Of a stretch of DNA of 64,000 nt, positions 52,378-63,010 are shown in pieces. Origin of the DNA: Tricholoma matsutake (taxonomy: Eukaryota > Basidiomycota > Agaricomycetes > Agaricales > Tricholomataceae). The stretch is taken from NCBI GenBank assembly GCA_026075535.2, contig AP026538.1, positions 1,178,001 through 1,242,000 on the forward strand, written 5' to 3'. Both the position numbers and the translations under genes were made by a program. A model generated the notes under the pieces. That model was not told where the DNA came from. It worked only from the letters and a program-made list of their open reading frames with translations, and ran no database searches. Positions within the stretch are counted from its first letter, which is position 1; every line of letters begins with the position of its first letter.

Positions 52378-55018
52378 AGGTTTCCCCATTGGTGACCCAG
52401 AATCGTTACAATGTATTAGTATCCGAGGAAACCCAAAGTAAATCAGAAAAGGAAATTGAGGAGGAGTACAACTGTTGTGAATCACGTGACAAACAAAATT
52501 GTCACATGTTATTTCCGAAAACCCCTAAATTCTTTATTTGCTCTACATGAATAGAACCTGAAATTACCTTGACTGTGGGACTGAAGACAGTGGACACGCA
52601 TGCAGCAATTGATGTGGAAGTGTTGCTTGATAGTGGTGCTACAGGATTATTCATTAATCGGTCCTTAATTACCAGAAATGGTATTAGCACATGCAAGCTG
52701 GCACAACCTATAATGGTGTACAATATTGACAGAACAGTCAATTGTGGAGGAACTATCAAGGAGGAGGTGACTATGGTACTAAAGTATCGGGAGCATCAGG
52801 AGCGAGCCATATTCGAAGTGTGCAATCTTGGAAAAACCAATCTAATAATAGGATGTCTGTGGTTACAGAAGCATAATCCTGAAATTGATTGGAAAACTGG
52901 GAAAGTACAAATGACTCATTGTCCTAAAGAATGTAATGTGTATGAGAGGAAGATGAAGAAGGAAAAAAGGAAAAAGAGAGAGAAAGAACATCCATGGAAG
53001 TATTCTGTTACGATGGAGGAAGTGGAGGATGAGGAAATGCCAAATGGGGAAGTTCCAATTATGATCAAGAAAGAAGAGCAGAAGCAAACCTTTCGAGCAA
53101 TTCATGGAGGACACTCATGGGACAAGAATATTGTGAAGGTGGAGAAGCCAGTGGAGGAATGGGTGCCAAAAGTGTATCACAAATATCTGTCAGTGTTTCA
53201 GAAGAAGGAGTCTGAGCAAATGCTGGTGTGGAAGCCATGGGATCATGTGATTGAGATGAAGCCAGGGTTTGTGCCGAAGAAGTCAAAGGTATATCCATTA
53301 TCTCTGATGGAACAAGAAGAAGTGGATGCGTTCCTGAAGGAGCAATTGCACAAAGGACACATACGACCTTCAAAATCACCACAGACGTCACCAATATTCT
53401 TCGTGCCAAAGAAAGACCAAAGGAAGAGGATGTGTACAGATTATAGGTATCTGAATGAGTGGACAGTGAAGAACACATACCCCCTGCCATTGATCTCAGA
53501 AATAATTGACAAGGTGGGAAAAGCCAAGGTCTTTACAAAATTGGATTTACAATGGGGATACAACAATGTATGAATAAAGAAAGGAGATGAGTGGAAGGCT
53601 GCATTTGCCACGTGTCGAGGATCCTTCGAGCCACTTGTCATGTTTTTTGGGATGACTAATAGTCCCCCGACCTTTCAAAATATGATGAACAACATTTTCA
53701 AGGATGTAATAGACAAAGGCGTGGTAATAATATTTATTGATGACATTTTGATATTCACAGAGGATGAAGAAAATCATGAGGCAATAGTGCAGGAGGTGCT
53801 ATGGAGGTTAGCAGAGAATGATCTATTTTTGAAACCAGAGAAGTGTGGGGCAAGCGAGAATTAGTTCCTAGGACTATTGATTGGCCCTGATGGGATCAAA
53901 ATAGATCCGATCAAGGTACAGGCAATCACAGATTGGCCTGTGCCCACCCGTGTCAAGGAGGTCCATATTATTCCTACTCCTACAGAAACCTCATCATTGG
54001 GCTTGGCGCGCCTCTATCTAAATCAGATATGGTGGTTACATGGATTACCTGATACCATTATCTCCAATCGCAGACCACAATTTGCTTCTGCATTTATGCG
54101 AGAACTGAACAACATATTGGGGATCCAAACTAAATTATCTATGGCATATCACCTGCAGACTGATGGGCAGACAGAGAGAATGAACCAGGAGTTGGAGCAG
54201 TACCTATGTATGTTTGTCAACTACCGACAAACCAACTGGCCCGAATGGCTGGCAATTGCTGAATAACAAATTCCATTCGGCTACTCATATGTCACCCTTT
54301 TTCGTGAATTATGGATATCATCCTCGCATGGGAATAGAACCCAGAAGGGAAGTCAAAGTACAGACTTTGTATCTAAGATGCAAAAGGTACAAGAGGAAGC
54401 AGAGGCGGCATTGAAGAAAGCACGTGATGACATGATGCGACATGCAGATCGTACTCGAGCACGTGCTCCAGAGTACAACATTGGTGACTTGGTGTGGCTA
54501 AGTACCAAAGACCTAAATATTCCACGACCTTCGAGGAAACTTATGGAGAAATAAGTTGGCCCATATGCAATCTCTAAAGTAATCTCACTTAATGTGGTAG
54601 TGCAAAAATTACCCCGATCATTCAAGATTGATCCCGAGATTAACGTATCCCGCCTATGCCTTTTCCGCCCGCCCACTATTCCTGGTCAACAAACTACTCC
54701 ACAACCTATGATAATAGTAGAAGGTGCTCCAGAATACATAGTTGAAGAAATTCTAGACTCACATCTTCGATGGAACAAATTGGAGTTCTTAATAAAGTGG
54801 AAAAACTATACCAACAAAAATAATTCATGGGAGCCCAAAGAGAATTGTAAGCGAGCACGCAATGCGATCGCCCCATTCTTTAAACGTAATCCAAATGCTC
54901 CGCGTTGCATTGCGAGAATGGTGTATGAGGGGATGAAATTCCGGCTGTACCAAAATTTCACGGAGGGGACAAACATAATATTTTCTCACCTGGAAGTCGA
55001 GGCATACAAGGGGGGTAA
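52378..55018 (+). pseudogene. pol: Gypsy C pol with internal deletion, chromodomain integrase
   Basis: The protease has VEVLLDSGATGLFINRSLI (catalytic DSG). RT runs from KSKVYPLSLMEQEEVDAFL over a stop at 53571 to IIFIDDILIFTEDEENHEA (FIDD active site). At about 53961 the sequence passes directly into integrase (HIIPTPTETSSLGLARLY, DTIISNRRPQF), so RNase H and the integrase N-terminus are deleted. Other stops follow (53864, 54264). The C-terminus (54594-55018) is a chromodomain: EYIVEEILDSHLRW, FLIKWKNYTNKNNSWEP. Chromodomains direct chromovirus integration to heterochromatin. Confidence 0.85.
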
Positions 55019-55420
55019 TGTTAGGAAACCACCCCATTACCTAATAAATTTTTATTTTTATTTTATTATGTCAAATTATGCTGCATGATGCCACATGATG
55101 CTATACTTTGATAGCGTGAGAATTTTATTTCACACGCATCAAAATGTACGTGTGTGTACAAGTGCATTGGTAACAACAATGTACAATATATGTCACATAG
55201 TATATAAACCCCCAATATATGCCTAGGGGACCCCGGTTTTGTTCTCTTAGGTATTCCACCTAGGTTTTCAGTGTGAAAGGCCTATCTCAACAAACTCACC
55301 TATTAATAACCCCTTGCATCAAAACCATCAATTCCCCCATCACAAGCGTGGATCCCACCCCCTTCTTGTAGAGAGAACCCACACGGTCTTAGCTAGCAGA
55401 TAGTGGGTGTCACCCTAATA
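55019..55420 (+). repeat. Gypsy C 3' LTR, right end lost
   Basis: It follows the polypurine tract AAGGGGGG and begins TGTTAGGAAACC. From about 55188 it matches the 5' LTR remnant; after CACCCTAA the similarity ends at 55420. Confidence 0.75.
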
Positions 55421-56269
55421 CTTATCACATAAGAGAAAAGCAAAAGGGGACAAGAGAGAAAAAGAGAAATAGAAGGAGAGGGAGGTGAGGTAAGATAAAG
55501 GAGGGGAGAGCAGGAAAGCAAAAAGGGACAGGTGAGAATTGAGGCCTGGGAGTCCCTCAACCACTCTCACACAAATGCTCAGATGCATCCCCAGAGCGAG
55601 AAGGAAATGAGATGATATAAAACACAATGCAAACTTTGTTTGATCTTTGTTTGATGTTACATAACTGGTGAACATTCAAAAAGGTAGACAAGTGGGTTAG
55701 AAAAAAAAAAAAAAAGGCCACATGACTGATGAAGTTTAAAAATAGAAAGAAGCAAAAAGAGTGCTATTCTAGGAATTTATTTTGACAGGGCACGTGCCAG
55801 AGACAAGTTTTTTTTTAAATACTTAGATTAGTATTATATTTATTTTTCTTTTTGTCAATTAATTTCTTTAAAATAACTGGAGTTTTAAATAAGGATAACA
55901 TTCTTTTTTTATCTATAATTTTATCATTATAAACATTTTTAGTTAAATTTAAATTTTGAGAAATGGCAAGGTATTGAATTATCTAATAAATATAGTTTAG
56001 ACATTGATATCGATCAACAACCAAACTGTCAGTGGTGGTGGTTTTGTAAAATTGCAATCGAATCGGATTATATCATTATCATTTTCAGTCTCCACAACCA
56101 AACTCAGTGATTTTGTGCTTGTTCTACTATTGTACAGATAATATCATTCCAAACCCAGATCATTTACACCTCTGACCACACTGCCTGACCTTTTTGACAG
56201 ACAACTGACTTAGATTGTACAGGGTAAATTGTAGTACTACTGCTACAGTGATAAAGCTCTGGGAATGTC
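55421..56269. other. AT-rich stretch without a supported gene
   Basis: Contains a purine-rich run (55430-55540), an A16 tract at about 55700 and long AT-rich sequence to 56000. The frames here are low-complexity. Confidence 0.4.
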
Positions 56270-56636
56270 TACATTTTTCAGGCTGTTTGTGAGTCCCTCA
56301 AGATGTACAATATAGATGGTTCTCTGCTATATTGGCATGTAAAAGCAGATAAAAAGAATGAGAGCGACTGGGTCACTTGTGCAGACTGCCCAGTAAGTAT
56401 CTTTTTCTCCATACAGTGACAGTTATCATAATGATCAAAATACAGATTTGTTATAACAATGAGGGTTTGTTCTACATCTTGTGTGTTTTTGCAGGAAAAA
56501 AATCTACTCAAAGGTTTGTTTCTGCTTAATTTTATATGCATTGTTTACAGTCAATTGCCAGAACTGCTTGAATAAGATGGCAGAAGAACATGAAACTAGA
56601 TGGCTTCATTGTGTGTGCACATTTATCCTTTATTAT
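56270..56636 (+). pseudogene. Unrecognised gene, 5' piece, interrupted by copia D
   Basis: An exon-like frame reads AVCESLKMYNIDGSLLYWHV and DWVTCADCP, with a GTAAGT donor at 56392. After an acceptor near 56550 it continues NCQNCLNKMAEEHETRWLHC. The CADCP, CQNC and HCVC words suggest a zinc-binding module. It is cut at 56637 by copia D and may continue at 61578. Confidence 0.45.
56632..56636. repeat. Target-site duplication ATTAT of copia D, left copy
   Basis: ATTAT recurs at 61578-61582 right after the right LTR. Because of a TTA repeat, the left edge could also be read 3 bp further right with the same duplication. Confidence 0.8.
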
Positions 56637-56846
56637 TATTGGAAATCAGGCTGGGAAACAAACAGAGAAGAGATAATTCTCTTAGAGACAAGTGGGGGAA
56701 ATGAGACAAGGAACATCTTATTATTTCTCCTATACTATGGCTGTATGTAACTGTGCTATAAATAGAACATGCATCAAAACAGCTGCTCTATTAATAATAT
56801 CCGGCATCCAGCCTCAGACCATGGGCTTGGATTGCCTATCCCAACA
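56637..56846 (-). repeat. Copia D 3' LTR
   Basis: Starts (plus strand) at TATTGGAAATC and ends at CCCAACA. Differs from the other LTR at 56702, 56715, 56809, 56810 and 56822, all at positions where one LTR has, or both imply, CpG. Confidence 0.9.
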
Positions 56847-57154
56847 CTCCCCTTCAAGCCAAGCATGGTTTGAGTTATTAGAAATGGTTAAGTGGATTAT
56901 CTTTCAGGTGCGTTAAAACCTCTGTGTGGTGGAAAACCCTGTGGGTAAAAACCAACTCACATGCGAGAAAAGCTACTGAGTTACTTAATCAACTTTATTC
57001 CTATCTCCACCCTATGTTGCATAAATTTGGGCCTCAGTAGTGCCTTTGTTAATGTGTCCGCTGTTTGTTCTGGGTCACAACAATTTTGAATATCGAGTAT
57101 TTTATCAGTTATGAGATCTCGGACCCAATGATGATGTAAGGCGATGTGTTTTGA

Positions 57155-58009
57155 TCACTGATGGAATTGTGGATTGTGGGTTAATATGACAGAACTGTCG
57201 TTGTCGCCTTTAATAATTGTTGGATAATTTTGAGGAAATCCGAGTTCACCATACAAATTCCTGAGCCAAGTTGCTTCATGTCCAGCCTCTGAGAGAGCTA
57301 CATATTCTGCTTCCATTAAGGAAAGTGCGATCACAGTTTGCTTCTTTGATTTCCACGTGATCGCTCCCCCTGATCCTAGGAAGATGTAGCCAGTAGTAGA
57401 TTTATGGTCGTCGGTGTTTGCGAAAGTGGCATTAGCATAACCATGGAAGAGGTTATTAGTATTAGTTTCATCGGGGGTTTTTCTATAAGTTATCCCCAGA
57501 GTTTTCATACCTGCTAGGTACCTGAGTATCTGCTTTATTGCACCGTGGTGTTGAAGACCCAGGTTAGCGGTGTAAGCAGCTAGTTTGTTGACTGCGAAGC
57601 TAATATCCGGTCTTGTGGTATTTGAGATGAATTGTAAACACCCCAGCAATCTAGCGTATGAATTGCTACGATTTAATTCATTGTTGTCCATATTTGGTGC
57701 AAATTTAATATTTGGGTCCATAGGCATGGCGACAGGGTTCGCATCCAGCATCTCTTCTTTGCGAAGAAGATTCTCAATATATTTTTGTTGAGAAATGGAA
57801 ATAGAATCGTCGGTACGTGTTACTTCAATGCTGACGATCTTGTGTGGTTCCCCTAGATCTGTAACTTGCCATTCTGAGCTTAGCACATTCTTCATGTGAT
57901 CCATCATTTGATCCGATGATGCGAATAGAAGTGAGTCATCAACCCAGATGGTTAGAATACCATATTCACTGCCATCTCGTTGAATATATGCACATGGATC
58001 CAATGTCAA
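57155..58009 (-). CDS. Copia D reverse transcriptase distal part and RNase H
   Basis: LTIWVDDSLLFA is the RT catalytic box (WVDD). RNase H follows with GYANATFANTDDHKSTTGYI, where the first Asp of the usual GYSDADWA is Asn, and with LMEAEYVALSEAGHEATWLR. The frame ends with TGA at 57155-57157 after FHQ, where the family has HxRSKHI; the reading continues with SKHIALHHHWVRD. The loss of an RNase H Asp and the stop both reduce function. Confidence 0.9.
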   Translation of the reverse strand: MTLDPCAYIQRDGSEYGILTIWVDDSLLFASSDQMMDHMKNVLSSEWQVTDLGEPHKIVSIEVTRTDDSISISQQKYIENLLRKEEMLDANPVAMPMDPNIKFAPNMDNNELNRSNSYARLLGCLQFISNTTRPDISFAVNKLAAYTANLGLQHHGAIKQILRYLAGMKTLGITYRKTPDETNTNNLFHGYANATFANTDDHKSTTGYIFLGSGGAITWKSKKQTVIALSLMEAEYVALSEAGHEATWLRNLYGELGFPQNYPTIIKGDNDSSVILTHNPQFHQ

Positions 58010-58108
58010 GCATTGATAATTATGATCTTTGAGTTTCCCATCAAGTTCATTGTTCCATTCGCGTCCAGCTTGCTTTAATCCATATAATGGTTTGACCAGC
58101 TTACAAAC

Positions 58109-59074
58109 TCAGCCCATTTCATCTTCATATCCTTCAGGTTGCCGCATGTAGATAGTTTCATGTAATGTGCCATTGAGATATGCGCATTTGACATCCATTT
58201 GTTGCAATTTAAGGTTTTGCATTGGTACTAAAGCCAGAATTGCATGCAGAGTGTCCATTCTAACCACAGGCGAAAATGTTTCCATATAATCATACCCCAG
58301 ACACTGCGCGCATCCTTTGGCCACGAGTCTTGCTCTGTACCTGATTACTTTTCCTTCTTTGTCACGCTTCTTGATGAATACCCATTTATTAGTGATTGGA
58401 ATTGCATCAGGCAGTTTTTCAACAAATTCCCAAGTCCCCTTCTCCTTTAGTAAGTCGAGTTCAGCTTGTATGGCATTTTCCCATTCTGGCCAATCAGGGG
58501 AATTCTTGGCGTCTTTGAGGCTCATCATCTCGTCTCCAGCAATTATCGCATAAACTTCTTCCATTGTAAGAAAGTTGTCTTCCTTTTCTTCTACTGAATA
58601 AGGATCTTGAAGGTTTTTATAATTGATACAAATTCCACAAGTCTTCCATAGAGCATTTATGTCTATATCATCCTCCAATAAATTTCTTTTATGCTTTTTG
58701 CTGCCAGGATCAAGAGTCAGAGTTATATCATCCAAGCCTGTTACACCCATAGGCGGCGCATCCCCCACAGACTCCCCCTCATGTTGACTATCAGGTGTGA
58801 TGTTGATCCCCTCAGGGATTGGAGTCAATTCTGGGAGTGTCATCTGCTTGAAATTTCTTGAGGTGCGGACATTGCATGTTTCGGTGTTATAATATTTTAC
58901 AGCCCCAGCGCCATCTTCAAAACCGACGTAAATGCGCCATTTAGATTTTGCCTGCATTTTCCAATCCACATTTTGCCCCTGTAATAAAATCCATACAGGT
59001 GCACCAAATTCGCGTAAATGAGAGACATTTGGTTTTTTATTATACCAGCCTTCATACGGTGTAGATCTCGGCAA
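58109..59074 (-). CDS. Copia D integrase end and reverse transcriptase start
   Basis: Integrase C-terminal region (STPYEGWYNKKPNVSHLREF) is followed by RT (SPDWPEWENAIQAELDLLKE, KWVFIKKRDKEGKVIRYRA, QMDVKCAYLNGTL). It ends at a TGA (58109-58111), beyond which VCKLVKPLYGLKQ continues in the same frame. Confidence 0.9.
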   Translation of the reverse strand: MPRSTPYEGWYNKKPNVSHLREFGAPVWILLQGQNVDWKMQAKSKWRIYVGFEDGAGAVKYYNTETCNVRTSRNFKQMTLPELTPIPEGINITPDSQHEGESVGDAPPMGVTGLDDITLTLDPGSKKHKRNLLEDDIDINALWKTCGICINYKNLQDPYSVEEKEDNFLTMEEVYAIIAGDEMMSLKDAKNSPDWPEWENAIQAELDLLKEKGTWEFVEKLPDAIPITNKWVFIKKRDKEGKVIRYRARLVAKGCAQCLGYDYMETFSPVVRMDTLHAILALVPMQNLKLQQMDVKCAYLNGTLHETIYMRQPEGYEDEMG

Positions 59075-59089
59075 ATGTTTGGTGAATGA

Positions 59090-60238
59090 TCAGTTACGGA
59101 AATAAGCGGCATGCAGGACTGCATATTCCCAGAGAAATTCGGGAAGGTCATTGGCAATTATCATTGCACGAGAGAGTTCAACCAGTGTACAGTTCATCTG
59201 TTCGGCAATACCATTCTGTGAAGGTGAATACGGTGCAGTGTAACAAATTTCCATACCGTGTTCCTTACACCAACTTTCCAACTTCTCGTTTATGAATTCT
59301 TTCCCATTGTCAATTTGAATACCCTTTGGATTCCTCCCTTGAGTCTTCAAATGTGCCAAATAATTTATTACGGCTTGTGTTGCATCAGATTTCTGCTTGA
59401 CGCATTCGACGGTTGCAAATCTCTTGGCATCGTCCACAAATAACAAGTAGTATTGATTGCCATTGATCGATCGGATTGCGTACTTTCCCCATAAGTCAAT
59501 ATGGGTTAATTCACCGGGTTTGGTATTTCTGATTGATGATTTTGGGAATGGTTTGACGTGTTGTTTCACCTCTGTGCATGCAACACAATCGGGCTTAGGG
59601 GAGTCCTCTTCCACAACAAATCTGTCAACCAATTTTCCGTCCAATAATTTCTGAAGCCCGGTATATCCAACATGTCCAAAGCATCGATGCCATGTTTCCC
59701 ATGTAGGTAGTGTATTATTTCCAACGAATGTTTGATGAGGTTGGATTTTATTGCGTTGTGTGGGAGGTCTTATAACCATCTTCATGCAGTATAGATGTTT
59801 GCGTATTTTTGTTCCTTGCACTACTGGCATTCCATCTTTTGTGATGAGTGTGATCATTCCGTTCCCGCTGTTGTAGCGTCCGCCAGCTGCATCCCATCGC
59901 CCCAAGGAAATTAAATTACTTTGTGTTCCAGGCACATGAAGAACATTCTGCAAACACAGAATATATTCAGTGCTGTTGCATGTTGATTTTAATTCAACAG
60001 TTCCACACCCTGAAATTAATGCTTCTTTACTGCCTACACCTGTTATGGAAATATTCCTCATAGGTGTGTAATCGGTAAATGCTTCTCTTCGATGCGTAAC
60101 GTGAGATGTTGTTGCCGTGTCTGCTAACCAATCATAATAGATCAATCGCTCATCATTCGCATCAGCATTACAAGCATCATAGGTATCAAAGTTGTACTGC
60201 TCTTCATTTGCTTGGAACATAATATATTCTTCTGCCAT
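59090..60238 (-). CDS. Copia D protease and integrase
   Basis: Protease: DWLADTATTSHVTHRREAF (DTA in place of DSG; perhaps normal for this family). Integrase HHCC: HRCFGHVGYTGL and CVACTEVKQH. Catalytic core: THIDLWGKYAI, GIQIDNGKEFI and SPSQNGIAEQMN (D, D, E). It ends at a TGA (59090-59092) after FRN, where the family has an Arg before Ser. Confidence 0.9.
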   Translation of the reverse strand: MAEEYIMFQANEEQYNFDTYDACNADANDERLIYYDWLADTATTSHVTHRREAFTDYTPMRNISITGVGSKEALISGCGTVELKSTCNSTEYILCLQNVLHVPGTQSNLISLGRWDAAGGRYNSGNGMITLITKDGMPVVQGTKIRKHLYCMKMVIRPPTQRNKIQPHQTFVGNNTLPTWETWHRCFGHVGYTGLQKLLDGKLVDRFVVEEDSPKPDCVACTEVKQHVKPFPKSSIRNTKPGELTHIDLWGKYAIRSINGNQYYLLFVDDAKRFATVECVKQKSDATQAVINYLAHLKTQGRNPKGIQIDNGKEFINEKLESWCKEHGMEICYTAPYSPSQNGIAEQMNCTLVELSRAMIIANDLPEFLWEYAVLHAAYFRN

Positions 60239-60439
60239 ATTTGTTTCTTCTGCATCCTTCTTTTTCTTCTTTGCCTTGTCCTTTACCTTCTTCTTACTCC
60301 AGCATTTATCTGCTTGATGTCCAATCTTTCCACAGTTCCCACATTTGTTCCCTTCAAATTTACGGCATTTGGTTGTCCAGTGTCCGGCACATTTACAATG
60401 ATCGCAATAAGGCCATAAGGAGGATTTTCGATCAGAGAT

Positions 60440-61324
60440 TCAATCTTCTAAGAATTTACTAGCACTGTTGGCATTCTGGGTTTTCACCAGATTTATGCTC
60501 CCTATAGTACCGTTTTTATTATTCCCATTATTAGATCTGGTCAACTGTATCTTGTATTCCTCTCGTAACAGTCCAATAAATGTGTCAGAGGTTAAGTGCC
60601 GTTTAGGGTCGGGATCACTTGGATCGTTGGCGTTTCCGTTATAAGGTTCAACATAGGTATGCCACAATGAAGGTAAGGATGCAGATATGATCACTTTAAA
60701 GTGTGTGTCAGAGACATGAAATTCCTTGTTAGGAAATCTGTTGATGCGGTCACGATATGATTTGAGAACATCCAGATGTTTTAGGAGGTCATCAGTGTCA
60801 AGTAATTTGGTCTTGTATAATAGGCATTGAATATGATTAACAGTTTGATGTGCCTTATTTTCATGAGTTACCGAGAGTGCAGAGTACATTTCTTTTGCAG
60901 AGTTTTTGGACCCAACGTGGTTCATTTGCGAGGAGGTGATGTTATGAATAATAATTTGTTGTGCCCAAGAATCGTTCTTGTACCAATTGGGTGCGCCTTC
61001 GGGATCGATACTCTCATTAGGGCATTTAACATCCCCTCTAACATACCCAGTAATATCGCAATTGAAAAATACCCTCTTCATTCTCTCTTTCCATTCATGC
61101 CAGTTGTCGTCTGTCAAGTGGTCACGATCAGTGATTCTGTTTACGTTCAAATATTCTTTGGTACAAATTAGTTTGATAGATGGTATATCTTCATCTTCAT
61201 TGAGTTCTCCAGTGAGCGCATTGGTAGTGCTGTGATAGACCCTTTTTGTATGTTTAGGAGGCGTATAATATTCTTCCTCTTGTTGTTGTTCCCCTTGCTC
61301 CTCAACATCAGGAGTATTTGTCAT
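60440..61324 (-). CDS. gag: Copia D gag
   Basis: 294 codons from MTNTPDVEEQGEQQQ. The gag domain includes LTDDNWHEWKERMKRVFFNC and DDLLKHLDVLKSYRDRINRF. The TGA at 60440-60442 precedes two zinc knuckles in the same frame (CDHCKCAGHWTTKC and CGNCGKIGHQADKC), so the stop removes the nucleic-acid-binding part. Confidence 0.9.
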   Translation of the reverse strand: MTNTPDVEEQGEQQQEEEYYTPPKHTKRVYHSTTNALTGELNEDEDIPSIKLICTKEYLNVNRITDRDHLTDDNWHEWKERMKRVFFNCDITGYVRGDVKCPNESIDPEGAPNWYKNDSWAQQIIIHNITSSQMNHVGSKNSAKEMYSALSVTHENKAHQTVNHIQCLLYKTKLLDTDDLLKHLDVLKSYRDRINRFPNKEFHVSDTHFKVIISASLPSLWHTYVEPYNGNANDPSDPDPKRHLTSDTFIGLLREEYKIQLTRSNNGNNKNGTIGSINLVKTQNANSASKFLED

Positions 61325-61355
61325 AGTAGTAATTGTTGCCTAGAAAAATCTGCCA

Positions 61356-61367
61356 GGGCCCATAACC
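61356..61367 (-). other. Copia D primer-binding site
   Basis: The minus strand reads GGTTATGGGCCC directly next to the LTR. It is complementary to the anticodon arm (GGGCTCATAACC) of initiator tRNA-Met with one G-U pair. This is the half-tRNA priming used by Drosophila copia and Ty5. The same site adjoins the LTRs at 5323, 26805 and 27724. Confidence 0.75.
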
Positions 61368-61577
61368 TATTGGAAATCAGGCTGGGAAACAAACAGAGAA
61401 GAGATAATTCTCTTAGAGACAAGTGGGGGAAACGAGACAAGGAACGTCTTATTATTTCTCCTATACTATGGCTGTATGTAACTGTGCTATAAATAGAACA
61501 TGCATCAAAACAGCTGCTCTATTAATAATATCCGGCATCTGGCCTCAGACCACGGGCTTGGATTGCCTATCCCAACA
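61368..61577 (-). repeat. Copia D 5' LTR
   Basis: Contains CTATAAATAG as a likely promoter element. See the 3' LTR for the CpG-type differences. It is followed by ATTAT. Confidence 0.9.
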
Positions 61578-61900
61578 ATTATTATTCATATCTAAGATAT
61601 CCTTTGTACTAGGCTCTTTCTGTAGAAATTTCATGGTCATGGTGCATAAAGAATGGGTATTCTGTATAGACAAGAAAGGGCACTGAGAAGAAAAACAAGC
61701 TGCTGACCGAATTAGAACTCACAAGAAGAAGAAGATTCAGAAACTGAAGAAGCAGGAGGAGAAGGACAAAGCGAATGAGAACACAAAGATGAAAGACAAT
61801 GGCAAAAAAGATATAGAGGGCAACTGCCAGTGGGCAGTGGCAATCAAAAGGGTTCACCTTATACTGCCACCTCCTCCAATTCAATAGTATGTATCTAGTG
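61578..61900 (+). pseudogene. Lys-rich piece to the right of copia D
   Basis: A frame reads THKKKKIQKLKKQEEKDK and ends with AVAIKRVHLILPPPPIQ, then TAG. It could be the continuation of the gene at 56270-56636 once copia D is taken away, but the junction is not shown by homology. The nature is unknown. Confidence 0.35.
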
Positions 61901-62720
61901 TTTTTGGCATTGCCTCGACTGTAACCCAAAAAAATATCCAATTGTTGCAGGATGGTCAGACTATGTAACTTTTAGAAAAGGGTGATTTTTATCCTTTAAC
62001 CTCTAGGGATTACTACATAGCTTTTATAGGTTATAGATATGCAGACAAATGGCGATCAAATCTGAATAGGCCCATGTCCACCTGGGCAAGCATTTTAATA
62101 GCTAGTGGTCCTGTCTGTCTATGCTTCTCTAGTTTGATCAAAGCCTGCAGAGATGTGAGACAAAAGTTGTCCAACTCTATTAGTACTTGATCTTGTCTGT
62201 ATGCAGCAATATTCATATTGGCATCCAGAAATATTTTCTCATTAGGTCTAGATAGTCAATGCATCAATCAGCATGTTCCAAGTTATGGAAATAGATGCTC
62301 TTACAACCCTGATAAATGTGCCAGAGGAGGCATGTGAAGCTCCGTTGTCTGGATATCTTTAGTGTGTCTGGGGTCATTAGTTTCAATATGCTGGGGCTTG
62401 CACAACATCCTCGTCACAACTGTCTTTGCATCACATATTATCACCTTCAGCTCCCCAGCAGTCAATATCAAAGAGCTGTGCTCCTGGTAATCCCATTTTG
62501 TCAGCGGTGGGGCAGGCAACTGCATGCCCTGCTGGAAAGAGTAGACATGCTGTGAATTGGACGAGTATGTCCTATAATGTCTTTTCCAATCAGAAATGTT
62601 TGCCTCACTGAAGAGTACTGACCTCTTTGCTATGTATTTCTTAACATTCATAGGCGCTTTACTTGTAACTTGAGGCCACGCTGTCTGTGTTATCTTATCA
62701 CTTGTGCTATATATTTGAGG
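61901..62720. other. Unassigned region
   Basis: Minus frames at 62031-62216 and 62301-62651 have ordinary composition but no recognised motif. No repeat or RNA gene is seen. Confidence 0.3.
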
Positions 62721-62724
62721 TCAT

Positions 62725-63010
62725 GCTCGAGAGATAACTTTTCATCTCAGGATGGCAAGATGCACAAGTGCGTTTTCCAACAAAATATGCAGAGTCTTTC
62801 CTGTACTGCACAGTGATTGACTCTCCTTCCTTGATTTCCATGATTGACCAGAGCATATAAGCATATGAGTTCACCACACTCCAGATCTGTATAATATTAA
62901 GTATGAACCTTTGGAAGAAGGAGGGAAAGGCACACCTGACCATTCGGCTGGCAGTTCTGATTAGCAAATCGCAAGGGTCCTAACATTACACAACGTCCAA
63001 GAGGCCCTTT
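62725..63010 (-). pseudogene. SET-domain-like fragment
   Basis: A first exon piece reads GPLRFANQNCQPNG, similar to the FxNHxCxPN core of SET lysine methyltransferases but with Gln for His. After an intron-like gap (about 62878-62935) the reading gives MEIKEGESITVQY and VGKRTCASCHPE, matching the SET end and a partial post-SET. The catalytic N-terminal part is not found, so this is probably a relic or part of a larger eroded gene to the right. Confidence 0.5.

Larger units (their letters stand above)
56637..61577 (-). mobile_element. Copia retrotransposon D, structurally complete
   Basis: Both LTRs are 207-210 bp (56637-56846 and 61368-61577) with five differences. The primer site GGTTATGGGCCC lies directly inside the right LTR. 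The interior encodes gag, protease, integrase, RT and RNase H in copia order in one reading frame, broken only by four TGA codons. Flanks are ATTAT. It is the youngest-looking element of the window and is inserted in an unknown gene. Confidence 0.95.

Noticed and set aside
60440..61324. TGA in copia D gag as programmed readthrough
   Set aside because: The other three in-frame TGA codons lie inside protease-integrase and RT parts where readthrough makes no sense, and the LTRs show the same CpG-type changes, so mutation is simpler.
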